Origin: Taudactylus pleione
Taxonomy: Eukaryota; Chordata; Amphibia; Anura; Myobatrachidae
Assembly (NCBI GenBank): GCA_031769625.1
Contig: JAUIMM010000484.1
Location: 434,001 to 498,000, forward strand
DNA length: 64,000 nucleotides
Reading direction: 5' to 3'
The position numbers and the translations under genes were made by a program. This document shows positions 32,824 through 44,110 of the stretch, piece by piece; position 1 is the first letter of the stretch; each line of letters starts with the position of its first letter. The notes beneath the pieces were generated by a model. The model saw only the letters and a program-made list of their open reading frames with translations, was not told where the DNA came from and made no database searches.

Positions 32824-33164
32824 CAGTGGTTCCCAAACATTTTTGAATCATGGCACCCTAGAGTATCAGCATTTTTTCCATGGCACCTCTGGGCCAAAAG
32901 TTTCTTATTGAAATTCAGCAAAAACTAAATGAAGTAAATTGTGCTTATACTGTATGTCACCCTTAGGGTCAGTTATGTGGTGGTTGGCAGGGCTGAGCTT
33001 CTTTTCGTCCACATATTTTATTGATTTGCAGCCATTAGCACTGGTTTTGCCTATCACACTGACTAAATATCTTTTTAAGTGGAACTAGATCACCAACCTG
33101 AGGCTCCCCTGCAAGTGTCCTGAGGCACCCCAGGGTGTCACGGCACACAGTTTGGGAACCACTG
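32824..33164. mobile_element. hAT-type non-autonomous element (CAGTGGTTCCCAAAC), copy 1
   Basis: The ends CAGTGGTTCCCAAAC and GTTTGGGAACCACTG are exact complements. CTCTAGAC is duplicated at 32816-32823 and 33165-33172. Length is 341 bp. A second copy is at 61853-62162. The end sequence and 8-bp duplication are typical of Charlie-like hAT elements. Confidence 0.93.
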
Positions 33165-34800
33165 CTCTAGACAGAGAATGTAATTGAGGCTCTCTTCATA
33201 TTCTTAAAGTCCTGTTTTACTTTCACTCATATCCTTTTTAATCTGCAAATGGCTATTCGGGCAGTTTCTAAAAGTGTGAATATATAGTATAGGTGCAAAG
33301 ATAATTAAAGTCAGACACGGCAGTCTAAACGTAGAAGATAAGAAATAATAACCATTCATACGATATACTGTAGGAGTATTCAGGGAAGTCCAGTCCGTGC
33401 ACAGACCAGGACCGCCCATGGTTAGGACGTGCGTTTCACCAGGATAATGGCTTGTTTTCCTTACCATCCGGCAATAGTGGGATCTCCAGAGGTGGAGCTG
33501 CAACACAGTTCAAAATTCAAATTGGAGAGCTACACCAACTGCCACCCAAAATGCTGCCAAACATCGCTGGCCAGGACTCACTGGTAGTTGGTGTGGCTCT
33601 GCAACATTACCTTCTGATTGGATGATTGCAGAATCACAAACACAGCACTGCATTTATTAATTTCACCCATATTATATAAATGAGCACCTTCTTATTTGTT
33701 TCAGTTCCTACCAGCACTAATCCCTTCAGTGTAGGTTTGGAAATCTCCTTTACAGCATTTCATTTAGGCACATTTGAACATGCATGTCTCTTGCTAGCAA
33801 AGCAAATGATCGCTTAGCAAAGTACATTGAAACTATGTAAATAATTATAAAGATGCTCTCATACTCGTGGCTCAGTTTAATGTGGGGGAGGGGTTGTGGA
33901 AAGAAAGCCGTCAAATAAAAACTACTTGGGATATAGTAGAGTAGTGATGTTATTATTTGGCAAATAATATCACTACTCTAATTTGAAACTATGAGTTGTT
34001 CTAAATTGTGATTCTGTATGCTCTGTCTGCATCTATTGACACTTGAAAATGTACTTTTGCAAACACATTGCTTTCCTTGGGAATTTATTCCCCTGCTCCT
34101 GTACCCAACAACCAATTTTGAGTATTTTGAAATAAAATATGACAGCAGTGCCACCTGCAGTAAGGATTGGTTGCTATTGGCAACAACTCCACTTCTAAAA
34201 ACGCGCACTTTAGTAAATATAACCCTAAGAGTTTTAACCAATAATGAAGATTATAAAAAATCATTATCGTTTTCAAGTGCAGATATGTTTTAGTGAAATT
34301 TTCTGCAAATAATCTTCTTTTCTGTAAGTTTGGAAAGGTGAATTATTGCTGAAGCAAAAACCACAATGTTTTTGCATTTAATGCAGTTTCTTAATTCACA
34401 ATTAATTTGTGGAAGATTTTACCTAGGGACTGCAGCACTCCACATAAAATTCACCACACGCATTGACTGCCTAGCAATGGCAGTGACTTCCATATTGGAA
34501 GCGCTCCTTGCTAATCACAGATGGACAGGCAGTCCCAGGGGCAAGTGTTTTCTCTCCAGGGACTGCTAGTCCGGACTACAATTAGCAGAGAGAGTACTTC
34601 CAATAGGAAACCACTCCTCTGCTATAGCTGCTGTCAGATCTGGCTTCTATGAGCCCGAGCTGATACAGTCCCTAGAAGCCTAGCTGCTTGTGTAATACCC
34701 CGCTATGCAAGGTATTATTATTATGCCTAACACTATGCAGACAATTCCCAGCAGTCTCGGCAGCTGCTCAGGAGGTGAGGAGCAGGTCACATGACCAGTG
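33165..34800. other. Unassigned stretch with MITE fragments
   Basis: No gene is supported. It holds a partial CTCCAGAGGTGG element at 33482-33600 and the right half of a GGGGTAAATTTACTAAG-family MITE at about 34165-34226. A 50-base palindrome lies at about 33945-33982 (GTAGAGTAGTGATGTTATTA and complement). Confidence 0.4.
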
Positions 34801-34821
34801 TCAGGTGGTGAGAGATGTGAC

Positions 34822-35273
34822 AGTTGGAGGCAGCAGTTGATCAGAGGAGAGCTGTGCTGTCAGGAGCCGTGCTGAGGGCGGTCATTCCAGGGTTGAGCTG
34901 TGTAGCCTGACTGTCTGAAGATCATCGTGGATGAGTGTTCACTTCAAATGTGTTGTACTGGAGCCTCTTACCACCTCCGTGCTGTCCCTGAGTAACCCAG
35001 CTCAGTCTCACTCTGCTGGTCAATCAGAAGCACCTCAGCAGCACCTTCTTCTCGACGGATGTTCCCACCTCTCCCAGTCTACTTATGCCATGGAGCTGGA
35101 AAGTCTCTCCTGTAGATACCGCAATGCTGTTGGTACTCGGGTAGGGCTCCCCGCTGTTCTGCTTCGGCCCTGGGACCGACAATTACCTCACAACTCAACC
35201 CTGGAATGGCCGCCCTCAGCACGCCACCTGACAGCACAGCTCTGCTCTGACCAACTGCTGCCTCCAACTGTGT
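34822..35273. repeat. Inverted repeat with ~80-bp arms
   Basis: The left arm (34822-34905, GTTGGAGGCAGCAGTTG onward) is matched by the complement at 35190-35273. The intervening 285 bp carries a 117-residue + frame with no recognised domain, which is explained by the structure and not called as a gene. Confidence 0.8.
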
Positions 35274-35275
35274 GC

Positions 35276-35509
35276 ATAGTGTAATTAGTGACACCATATC
35301 CCAGGTGTCAGGTGGATAGTGTAATTAGTGACACCATATCCCAGCTGTCAGGTGGATAGTGTAATTAGTGACACCATATCCCAGGTGTCAGGTGGATAGT
35401 GTAATTAGTGACACCATATCCCAGGTGTCAGGTGGATAGTGTAATTAGTGACACCATATCCTAGCTGTCAGGTGGATAGTGTAATTAGTGATACCATATC
35501 CCGGCTGTA
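35276..35509. repeat. 40-bp minisatellite (~5.8 units)
   Basis: The unit ATAGTGTAATTAGTGACACC plus ATATCCCAGGTGTCAGGTGG repeats every 40 bp with one or two substitutions. It starts directly after the inverted repeat. Confidence 0.97.
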
Positions 35510-35900
35510 AGACATAACTTTGACTCTTTTTTGCTACAAAATTGCAACTTAAATATCATTTGGAAGTTGCCAAGGCTGCCACTAACATGTTTCTCTTTAT
35601 AGCACCGTAGTAGCTAAGGATATCAATACTAAACCGCAGTATGAGTCAGTATAACAGACTTATAATACAGACTTTCTACGAACCAGCCAGGGAGTAACAA
35701 CAGCAAAGGATAGCAAGATATTGTGATCACCACCGTAGTTCAAATTCCTTAACCCAGGCAATGTATAGTGCACCAACAGTCAGGGTAGCGCTGAACTGGT
35801 TCAGAGACTGTTAGTTTCCTGGCCAGGAAGTGTTAGTAGTAAAATAGGTTAAAATTGGACTTTATTTAACATTTGTTTATTTGGGTTAGTAAAGATTAAG

Positions 35901-36754
35901 TGCCATATTCAATTAGGCAGCGAAAAGTCAAAATCGGCAATAATTTATCACCGATTAAATCATTTTCGCATGTTTGAATTATCCCCATAATCAATTTCAA
36001 AGACTTTTCGCTAGTGTGAAAAGTCTTTGAAAAAAACAGGGATAAGTTTTCACCATGTTTTACATGGCGAAAAAAAGTGCAGAATTAGGGTTTAGGGGTG
36101 CAGGCTTAAAAAAAATAGCCTGCACCCATGGGAATGTCATTTAACAATAAACTGTGTAAAAAAAAAGTTAAAAAAAAAAAATCGGGACAACCCAAAAAAC
36201 TAACTTTCATTTTGGGGGTAAAAAAAAATAGGGAACACACTTCTAAAATAGCCAAATTAAATTCAGAGGGGTTCCCAAGTATGTGGCAGGTGTTTTCTTC
36301 ATTGCGGGAGTAGTGACAGGTGCATTTTTGCAGAATTTTTAAAAATCATTTTAGGGACTTAAAAAAATGCTTACCCCCATGTTCATGTACCCCAAATTTG
36401 ATAGGAATAGTTATTTTTACAAAGAAAAAAGGAAGTGCTATTCTTCACCCCTTCTTCATAGCCGCAAATATGCACCTGCCGCGGCTATTAGAAACCTCAA
36501 CTTCCTTGAGCAGGTAAAATTGGGGGTACCTATAGTGATCCCCCATGTCTAGACATCTTTAGGGGGGTCCCTGGAATATTTCTCGAAAATTCACGTTTTT
36601 GGCGATACCTTTCCGCCGGCTCCCGTTTTTGTTAACTTCTAATTGACTACGGGAATAAAATGGGCACGTGAACGATACTTTATCCCCGGAAAACCTGCGA
36701 TGTGGAGTGAAAAGTCCAGCACGGACTTTTCGCTCCCATATTGAATATGCCCCT
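35901..36754. mobile_element. TIR element (CCATATTCAATTAG ends)
   Basis: The left end GCCATATTCAATTAGGCAGCG and the right end CGCTCCCATATTGAATATG are inverted. An inner palindrome of AAAGACTTTTCGC and complement lies at 35998-36030. It is related in its ends to 2994-3731. Non-coding. Confidence 0.6.
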
Positions 36755-37909
36755 AAATGTTGATTGCACAGGTATGACATAACAGACAAGGTATTGCTTG
36801 TTCTAACCATTTCTCCACAGTTGGAAGACGTGTTACATTTGGATCTGGAGTTCCCATTTAATAAAATTTAACTAGGGTCAAGGGTATTATCTTTATATTA
36901 AGTGTGTGCTTAATATTCTTTGTTGAACTGTTAAATTGTACTTTTATTTGTAACAATTTGTCGATTCGTGAGATTGTTCTTTTTGGAATAAAATTACACT
37001 CTTATTTAAAAGTAAATTGGGCATCCATTTACCTGTATCTTCCTTGCAATCAGTCTGAAGTAGCTCCAGGGACCAAGAGGCAGTTCTACCTGGTACGTAA
37101 ACATCACACAACATTACACCTAGGACTAACTACTAATGGGGTGTTACATTTGTCAGTTTGGGCACATGTACAGGATCGTGAAACAACATATGTGTACAAG
37201 CCGTCTGCACAGACTGGCAGAGTGCAGAGAAGATACAGGTAGGAGCCGCCACTAAAATGTAATAAAAACGTATTGATCATTTTAGTTACATTTTATTTTA
37301 CGTGTTAGACATAGTAATAGACTAATGGTGTTTTCAGAAAATGTGATGTCTGCTGAAAACAATACAGTATGACTTGCATGTGTACTACATAACGAAATAG
37401 TGATATTGATCTTGGAACGTGATGAGCACAAACATCTAAAAAGGGGCTTAGCACAGGACTAAGAAGGCCCTCAGCAGAGAAGGGGGTAAAATATGAACTT
37501 ACATTAATCTGACTTTCTTCCATTTTGATATTAAAAAAAAGATAAAATATTTTTTCTTTATTGTTTTTTTTCCCCATGACATAAGTATTAAAAACTACCA
37601 TTTTGGAAAAAAAAAAATTTGGGCCTTTACAATGATATAAACAGTTCATAAAACTTACAGATGAAAGCAAACAAAAAAGTTAGTGTGCTAATTAGTCCAG
37701 CTTGTACCAGTCTTGTGAGTGGAACTACAAGTCCCAGTTTGGGATCGCTTCAGCATACTCCAATGCTTTCCACAACTTTGTCTGGCTGCACTTAGGTCAC
37801 ACAATGACCGGTGTCCTTCCCTTTCAGATCCGAATCCACTACTCCAGTGGGTAAATTCTAAAACCAAGAAAAATAGATGATGCACCATCGTGCATCAAAA
37901 CATTTTAAT
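36755..37909. other. Unassigned AT-rich stretch
   Basis: No gene is supported. The + frame at 36904-37242 (112 residues) shows no domain and no splice-supported context. Confidence 0.3.
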
Positions 37910-38615
37910 CAGGGGTGTGCACCGGCCACTTTTCGTGTTTTGTGTTTTGGATCTGGATCTTTCTTAGTGTTTTGGATCTGGACTGGTTTTGCCAAAACCA
38001 CCCTTCTGGTTTTTGGTTTTGGATCTGTATTTTTTTCAAAAAAAAGCATATAAACAGCTAAAATCACAGAGTTTTAGGTTTTTCTTTGTTCCTACGCTAT
38101 TATTAACCTCAATAACATTAATTTTCACTCATTTCCAGTGTATTCTGAACACCTCACACCTCAAAAATAATGTTTTTAGGCCAAAAGGTTGCACCGAGGT
38201 AGCTGGATGACTATGCTAAGCGACACAAGTGGGTGGCACAAACACGTGGCCCATCTAGGAGTGATACTGCAGTGACAGACAGGATGGCAGTTTGAAAAAC
38301 TAGGCCCCAAAGAGTACATAATGCAAAGAAAAAAAAGAGGTGCAAGATGGAATTGTCCTTGGGCCCTCCCACCCACCCTTATGTTGTATAAACAGGACAT
38401 GCACACTTTAACAAACCAATCATTTCAGCGCCAGGGTCTCCCAGACGACTGTGGCTGAAATGATTGGTTCGTTTGGGCCCCCACAAAACAAGCTGTCAAT
38501 TAATCTGTCCCTGCACAAACTGGCTCTACAGAGGCAAGATGTCGTCCTCATCCTCATCCACCGATTCCTCACCCTCTTCAATGTTGTGTACATCCTCATC
38601 CTCACAGGGTATTAA

Positions 38616-39104
38616 TTAATCCCCGCTGGAATCCACCACCACAGGTCCCTCTGTACTTTCTGGAGGCTGGTCTTCCCGGAAGAATTGATAATTCATTTTG
38701 ATGAACATCATCTTCTCCACATTTTGTGGAAGCAACCTCCTATGCCTTTCGCTGACAAGATTCCCGGCTGCACTAAAACCTCTTTTGGAGTACACACTGG
38801 AGGGGGGGCAATTTAGGTAAAATAGAGTCAGTTTGTACAGGGGCCTCCAAATTGCCTCTTTTTCCTGCCAGTACAGGTTCGGACTCTGACATGCCTACTT
38901 GGATGCTGTCACCGATATAATCCTCCACCATTCTGTCAGTGGTGACAGCATCATAGCAGTGACAGTAGACATGTCAGAAATTGTTGGCAGGTCCTTCAGT
39001 CCAGAACAGATGTCCAAACTTGGTCCTGCCTGCCCTGCATCACCACCAGCGGATTGGTTAGGATATCTATGTTGTTTCCTGGTAGCCCCAGTTGCGGGAG
39101 AAAA
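38616..39104 (-). pseudogene. hAT transposase C-terminal dimerisation (hATC) region
   Basis: The - frame ending at TAA (38616-38618) contains the hATC signature. A YLNCPPSSVYSKRGFSAAG stretch is followed by NLVSERHRRLLPQNVEKM and an acidic tail. This C-terminal helix bundle dimerises hAT transposases and is also kept in ZBED-family domesticated genes. It continues from the 39105-39368 segment, but a stop separates them. Length and order fit a typical 600-700-residue BED-hAT transposase. Confidence 0.85.
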
Positions 39105-39368
39105 TTAAGAAGGAGCTGTTGCCATGTCACGTTCCGCTTCAGCTGACAGTGTTTTCACCAGCAGGTCTTTGCACCTCTGCAGGCTTGTGTCGGCCGGAAA
39201 GAGAGACACCATGTAAGCTTTAAACCTAGGATCAAGCACAGTGGCTAAAATGTAGTGGTCTGATTGCAATAGATTGACTACCCTAGAATCCTGGGAAACC
39301 AAATGAAGGGCTTCATCCACAAGTACCACATACTGAGCAGAATCACTCTGTCTTAGCTCCTCCTTCAC
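39105..39368 (-). pseudogene. hAT transposase middle segment
   Basis: This 87-residue frame contains the ILATVLDPRFKAYMV motif that precedes the hATC region in this superfamily. It overlaps the end of the core frame by four bases and is in a different register, so a small indel near 39366 breaks the protein. Confidence 0.85.
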
Positions 39369-40285
39369 TTTCTCCAGCTGCTTCTGATGAGGGGAATGAC
39401 CTGGCTCAAGCTGGCAATGTCTGAACTGACTTCACATGTGGCAAGTTTGAAGGGCTGGAGAACCTTGCACAACACAGAAATCAATCTCCACTGTGCTTGA
39501 GTCAGGTGCATACCCCCTGCTTTGCCTATGTCATAGGTGGATGTATAGGTTTGAATGACCTTTTGCTGCTCCTCCATCCTCTGAAGCATATAAAGGTTTG
39601 CGTTGCACTGCGATACAACCTCTTGCTTCAGGTGATGGCAGGGCAGGTTCAAGAGTGTTTGCTGGTGCTCCAGTCTTCGGCATGCAGTCGCTGAGTGGCA
39701 AAAGTGGGCCAAAGTTTTTTGGGCCACCCAAAGCGTCTCCTGCACGCCCCTGCCGTTTTTCAGAAAATTCTGCTCCACCAAATTTATTGTGTGAGCAAAA
39801 CATGGGATGTGCTGGAATTTGCCCAGATGTAATGCCTGCACAATATTGATGGCATTGTCAGATATCACAAATCCCCAGAAGAGTCTATGTGGGGTAAGAC
39901 ATTGGGAGATGATTTCCCTTTGTTTCTTTAAGAGGTTGTCAGCAGTGTGCCTCTTACTGAAACCGGTGATACACAGCATAGCCTGCCTTGGAACAAGCTG
40001 GTGTTTCTGAGATGCAGCTACTGGTGACGCTGCTGTTCTTGCTGAGTAAGGCGATACATCTACCCAGTGGGCTGTTACAGTCATATAGTCCTTAGACTGC
40101 CCTGTTCCACTTGTCCACATGTCTGTGGTTAAGTGAACATTGGGTACAACTGCATTTTTTAGGGCATTGAGGACACTTTTTCTGACGTCTCTGTACATTC
40201 TCGGTATCGCCTGCCTAGTGAAGTGGAATCTAGATGGGATTTGGTACCGGGGATACACTACCTCCATCAATTGTCTAAATCCCAC
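39365..40285 (-). pseudogene. hAT transposase core (RNase H-like)
   Basis: The 306-residue frame is the best preserved part. Early on it has NVHLTTDMWTS, the first catalytic Asp block of hAT transposases. Then come a VTAHWVD block, FVISDNAINIVQA with the second catalytic Asp region, CFAHTINL, and a WN-type block whose tryptophan is replaced (VVSQCNAN, against VVTRWNAT in the other copy). An intact enzyme would cut and rejoin the element's ends. The altered block and the frameshift at its end show it is decayed. Confidence 0.9.
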
Positions 40286-40727
40286 TGCACTAATACCGGA
40301 CGCATGTCTAACACCAACATAGCTGTCAAGGCCTCAGTTATCCACTTTGCAACAGGATGACTGTTGTGGTACTTCATCCTCCTCGCTAAGGACTGTTGGA
40401 GTGTCAATTGCTTAGTAAAATAAAGTAGTGGTTTTCCAACTTCCTCTCTGGGATGATGAATGACTCCCAGCAGCAACAGCAGCAGTGGCATAGGTAGGCG
40501 TAGCAATGCAGGATCCTCCGGAGGAATCCAGGATAGGAGAAGAGTCAGTCATGCCAGTGACATGGCGTGCAGGACTACTTCCGATCCTGATTGAGGAGGA
40601 AATTGATGAGGAGGGAGTTGACGGTGTGGTTTGCAGGTGCTTGGATACAACAGGACAAAGGGATTTAGGTGTCCCTGGACTGCTTACGGTCTTAGCTACA
40701 GTTTCTGAACTTGACAGTAACTTTTTA

Positions 40728-40912
40728 TAAACGCGCTGCAGGTGACGTATAAGGGAGTATGTTCCTAGGTGATTAACGTCCTTACCGCTACTTATTACAC
40801 CTTTACATACGCTACATATGGCAAGACAGTTGTTGTCTTGGATAGAAATATTTCCAGACCAAAGAGGTGAAGTTTTTGGTCTTCTGCCCAGGCATGTCGA
40901 TGGTCTCTTTCA
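40728..40912 (-). pseudogene. BED zinc finger of hAT copy 2, frameshifted
   Basis: The - strand encodes the same BED finger as 189-491 (FTSLVWKYF, the Cys pair, then RHLQRV). A 4-base deletion relative to that copy, just before the first Cys, changes the frame. The finger would bind the element's DNA ends. Confidence 0.75.
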
Positions 40913-41400
40913 TCCCACGGACAACAACTCTTTCCCTTGGTGACTGATTAAACAAACCACATCACCATCAGAATCCTCCACGTCAACTTCCTCCTCAGCG
41001 CCAGCTACACCAATATCCTCATCCTGTTGTACTTCAACAGTGACATCTTCAATTTGAATATCAGCAACTGGACTGTGGGTGCTCCTTCCAGCACTTGCAG
41101 AGGGCATGTAAATGGTGGAAGGAGTCACATCTTCCTGTCCAGTGTTGGGAAGGTCAGGCATCGCAACCACCGCCACACTTGGACTCTCCTTGGGGATTTG
41201 TGATATCTTCTTAGCACGTACAGTTCTTTGCTGTGCTTTTGCTAGCTTAAATCTTTTCATTTTTCTAGCGGGAGGAGGACTTCCATCATCAAGTGAAGCG
41301 GAACCACTAGTCATGAACATAGGCCAGGACCTTAGCCGTTCCATGCCACTCCGTACCGTAAATGGCATATTGGCAAGTTTACATTTCTCCTCATACGATT
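40910..41400 (-). pseudogene. hAT transposase basic and acidic N-terminal region
   Basis: The frame reads through a KSYEEKCKLANMPF segment into a basic stretch (RKMKRFKLAKAQQRT), then a proline/serine linker and an acidic block (DIQIEDVTVEVQQDED). It ends near the BED finger. It is in the same register as the upstream 41405-41605 segment, separated by one TAA codon (41405-41407). The other copy has a stop at the same place. Confidence 0.75.
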
Positions 41401-41404
41401 TAAA

Positions 41405-41605
41405 TTAATTTTTTTGGCTCATTTTACTGAACTTTGGCTTTTTGGATTTTACATGCCCTCTACTATGACATTGGGCATCGGCCTTGGCAGACGACGTTGA
41501 TGGCATTTCATCATCTATGTCATGACTAGTGGCAGCAACTTCAGCACTAGGAGGAAGTGGTTCTTGATCTTTCCCTATTTTATCCTCCACATTTTTGTCC
41601 TCCAT
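41405..41605 (-). pseudogene. hAT transposase N-terminal segment, copy 2
   Basis: It starts MEDKNVEDK at 41605 and includes SHDIDDEMPST and AQCHSRGHVKSK. It matches 1727-1933. The upstream extension into the 50-bp array frame is an accident of the repeat. Confidence 0.65.
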
Positions 41606-41644
41606 TATTTTTATGGAGTGCATTATTTTTATGGAGTGAATAAC

Positions 41645-43255
41645 CCCTGTAAAAATTATTTGGATGAAGGGCAGCGTACACCACACAGGACAGCGCCTGT
41701 AAAAATTATTTGGATGAAGGGCAGCGTACACCACACAGGACAGCCCCTGTAAAAATTATTTGGATGAAGGGCAGCATACACCACACAGGACAGCACCTGT
41801 AAAAATTATTTGGATGAAGGGCAGCATACACCACACAGGACAGCACCTGTAAAAATGATTTGGATAAAGGGCAGCTTACACCACACAGGACAGCCCCTGT
41901 AAAAATTATTTGGATAAAGGGCAGCTTACACCACACAGGACAGCGCCTGTAAAAATTATTTGGATGAAGGGCAGCGTACACCACACAGGACAGCCCCTGT
42001 AAAAATTATTTGGATGAAGGGTAGCTACACCACACAGGACAGCCCCTGTAAAAATTATTTGGATGAAGGGCAGCATACACCACACAGGACAGCACCTGTA
42101 AAAATTATTTGGATGAAGGGCAGCATACACCACACAGGACAGCACCTGTAAAAATGATTTGGATAAAGGGCAGCTTACACCACACAGGACAGCCCCTGTA
42201 AAAATTATTTGGATAAAGGGCAGCTTACACCACACAGGACAGCGCCTGTAAAAATTATTTGGATGAAGGGCAGCGTACACCACACAGGACAGCCCCTGTA
42301 AAAATTATTTGGATGAAGGGTAGCTACACCACACAGGACAGCCCCTGTAAAAATTATTTGGATGAAGGGCAGCATACACCACACAGGACAGCCCCTGTAA
42401 AAATTATTTGGATGAAGGGCAGCGTACACCACACAGGACAGCCCCTGTAAAAATTATTTGGATGAAGGGCAGCATACACCACACAGGACAGCACCTGTAA
42501 AAATTATTTGGATGAAGGGCAGCATACACCACACAGGACAGCACCTGTAAAAATGATTTGGATAAAGGGCAGCTTACACCACACAGGACAGCCCCTGTAA
42601 AAATTATTTGGATAAAGGGCAGCTTACACCACACAGGACAGCGCCTGTAAAAATTATTTGGATGAAGGGCAGCGTACACCACACAGGACAGCCCCTGTAA
42701 AAATTATTTGGATGAAGGGTAGCTACACCACACAGGACAGCCCCTGTAAAAATTATTTGGATGAAGGGCAGCATACACCACACAGGACAGCACCTGTAAA
42801 AATTATTTGGATGAAGGGCAGCATACACCACACAGGACAGCACCTGTAAAAATGATTTGGATAAAGGGCAGCTTACACCACACAGGACAGCCCCTGTAAA
42901 AATTATTTGGATAAAGGGCAGCTTACACCACACAGGACAGCGCCTGTAAAAATTATTTGGATGAAGGGCAGCGTACACCACACAGGACAGCCCCTGTAAA
43001 AATTATTTGGATGAAGGGTAGCTACACCACACAGGACAGCCCCTGTAAAAATTATTTGGATGAAGGGCAGCATACACCACACAGGACAGCCCCTGTAAAA
43101 AATATTTGGATGAAAGGCAGCATACACCACACAGGACAGCCCCTGTAAAAATTATTTGGATGAAGGGCAGCGTACACCACACAGGACAGCCCCTGAAAAA
43201 ATTTTTTGGATGAAGGGCAGCATACACCACATAGGGCAGCCCCTGTAAAAATTAT
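41645..43255. repeat. 50-bp tandem array with higher-order structure (~32 units)
   Basis: The unit AAAAATTATTTGGATGAAGG plus GCAGCATACACCACACAGGA and CAGCCCCTGT is exactly 50 bp, with an occasional 49-bp variant. The variant AAAAATGATTTGGATAAAGG recurs at 41851, 42150, 42549 and 42848 (spacing 299, 399, 299), so blocks of six and eight units have duplicated. A 698-bp super-period gives identical 125-codon - strand frames at 41906-42283 and 42604-42981. The frames are by-products of the array. Confidence 0.97.
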
Positions 43256-43862
43256 TTTTATTTTTGGGCAGCAGCCCCTTGACAGGAGCACAGCACCCCT
43301 GCGCAACTATGCAGATGACAGGTGTGGCTAACATGCACACAGAAAAAAAAAATATTTTTGTTCACACTGGGGGTGGGTGAAAGGAGCACCCTTGAAGGAC
43401 AGAGCACCCCATGACAACACAGCACTACAGCCAGCCCCTATGGACAGGACAACAGCCAGACCCTATATGAACAACAGTAGCCAGCCCCTATGTATATGGA
43501 CAACAGTAGCCAGTCAGCCAGCCCCTATGGTCAGTGTCAGCAACAGATCCCAGCTCCCTCCCTCTTCACAGCAGCCAGCCAGTCCAGTATGTAATGTATA
43601 TAATATAAGTACTTTAATATAAATTTGTTTAACACAGTGACACAATAGTAGCCAACAGCTCCCAGCTTCCTTCCTCTGCACGCTCTATAGCTGGAATGAA
43701 AAATGGCGGCAATCACAAGACCTTTATAGAATCTGACAGCGGGATGATGACGTTTTGCCTAGTTTCGAAAACCGAGTCTGGCGGGAAAACCCGAGCTGGA
43801 CTCAGTTCCTGGCTCGGATCGGGGGGTTTCGGATTTCGAAAATCCGAACCCGCTCATCCCTA
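43256..43862. other. hAT outer region
   Basis: Non-coding sequence between the array and the presumed terminus. It includes looser repeats of CAGCCAGCCCCTATGG (43430-43530) and ends with GGTTTCGGATTTCGAAAATC-type palindromic sequence close to the terminus. Confidence 0.6.
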
Positions 43863-43945
43863 GTATATACATAGAACAGTGACAGCCATCTACCAGACAG
43901 AGCATATCATGTCACATAACATGTCACGTCCCACAGGGTATTTAG

Positions 43946-44110
43946 GGCCTGATTCAGAGTTGTACACTAAGCCAATGTTTTTGCAGTTGAGCGATCAGTA
44001 AACAACGCATGCTTCTGAGTCACACTGCGCATGCATCACAGACCATCACCGTAGTCGCCCGCAGCTACTATTTATTCGCAGTGTGACTGACAGTCGGTAG
44101 CACTCCCCTC
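43946..44110. mobile_element. MITE, GGCCTGATTCAGAG family, one end only
   Basis: GGGCCTGATTCAGAGTTGTAC opens the element, followed by family-like TGCGCATGC sequence. No right end was found. Confidence 0.5.

Larger units (their letters stand above)
37910..43862 (-). mobile_element. hAT transposon, near full-length but broken
   Basis: Proposed ends are CAGGGGTGTGCACCGG (37910) and, read inward from the right, TAGGGATGAGCGGGTTCGG (43862). The two ends share only a short AGGGRTGWGC core, and no matching 8-bp flanks were found, so the outer limits are tentative. Between them, on the - strand, lie an N-terminal segment, an acidic linker, a BED finger, the transposase core and the C-terminal dimerisation region. 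The 5' side contains a 1.6-kb tandem array. Frameshifts and an in-frame stop inactivate it. Confidence 0.8.

Noticed and set aside
34931..35284. 117-residue + strand frame
   Set aside because: It lies across the spacer and right arm of an inverted repeat; no domain, no splice support.
41706..43306. Multiple 75-125-residue frames in the 50-bp array
   Set aside because: They follow the repeat unit, are identical between super-repeats and have no independent coding signal.
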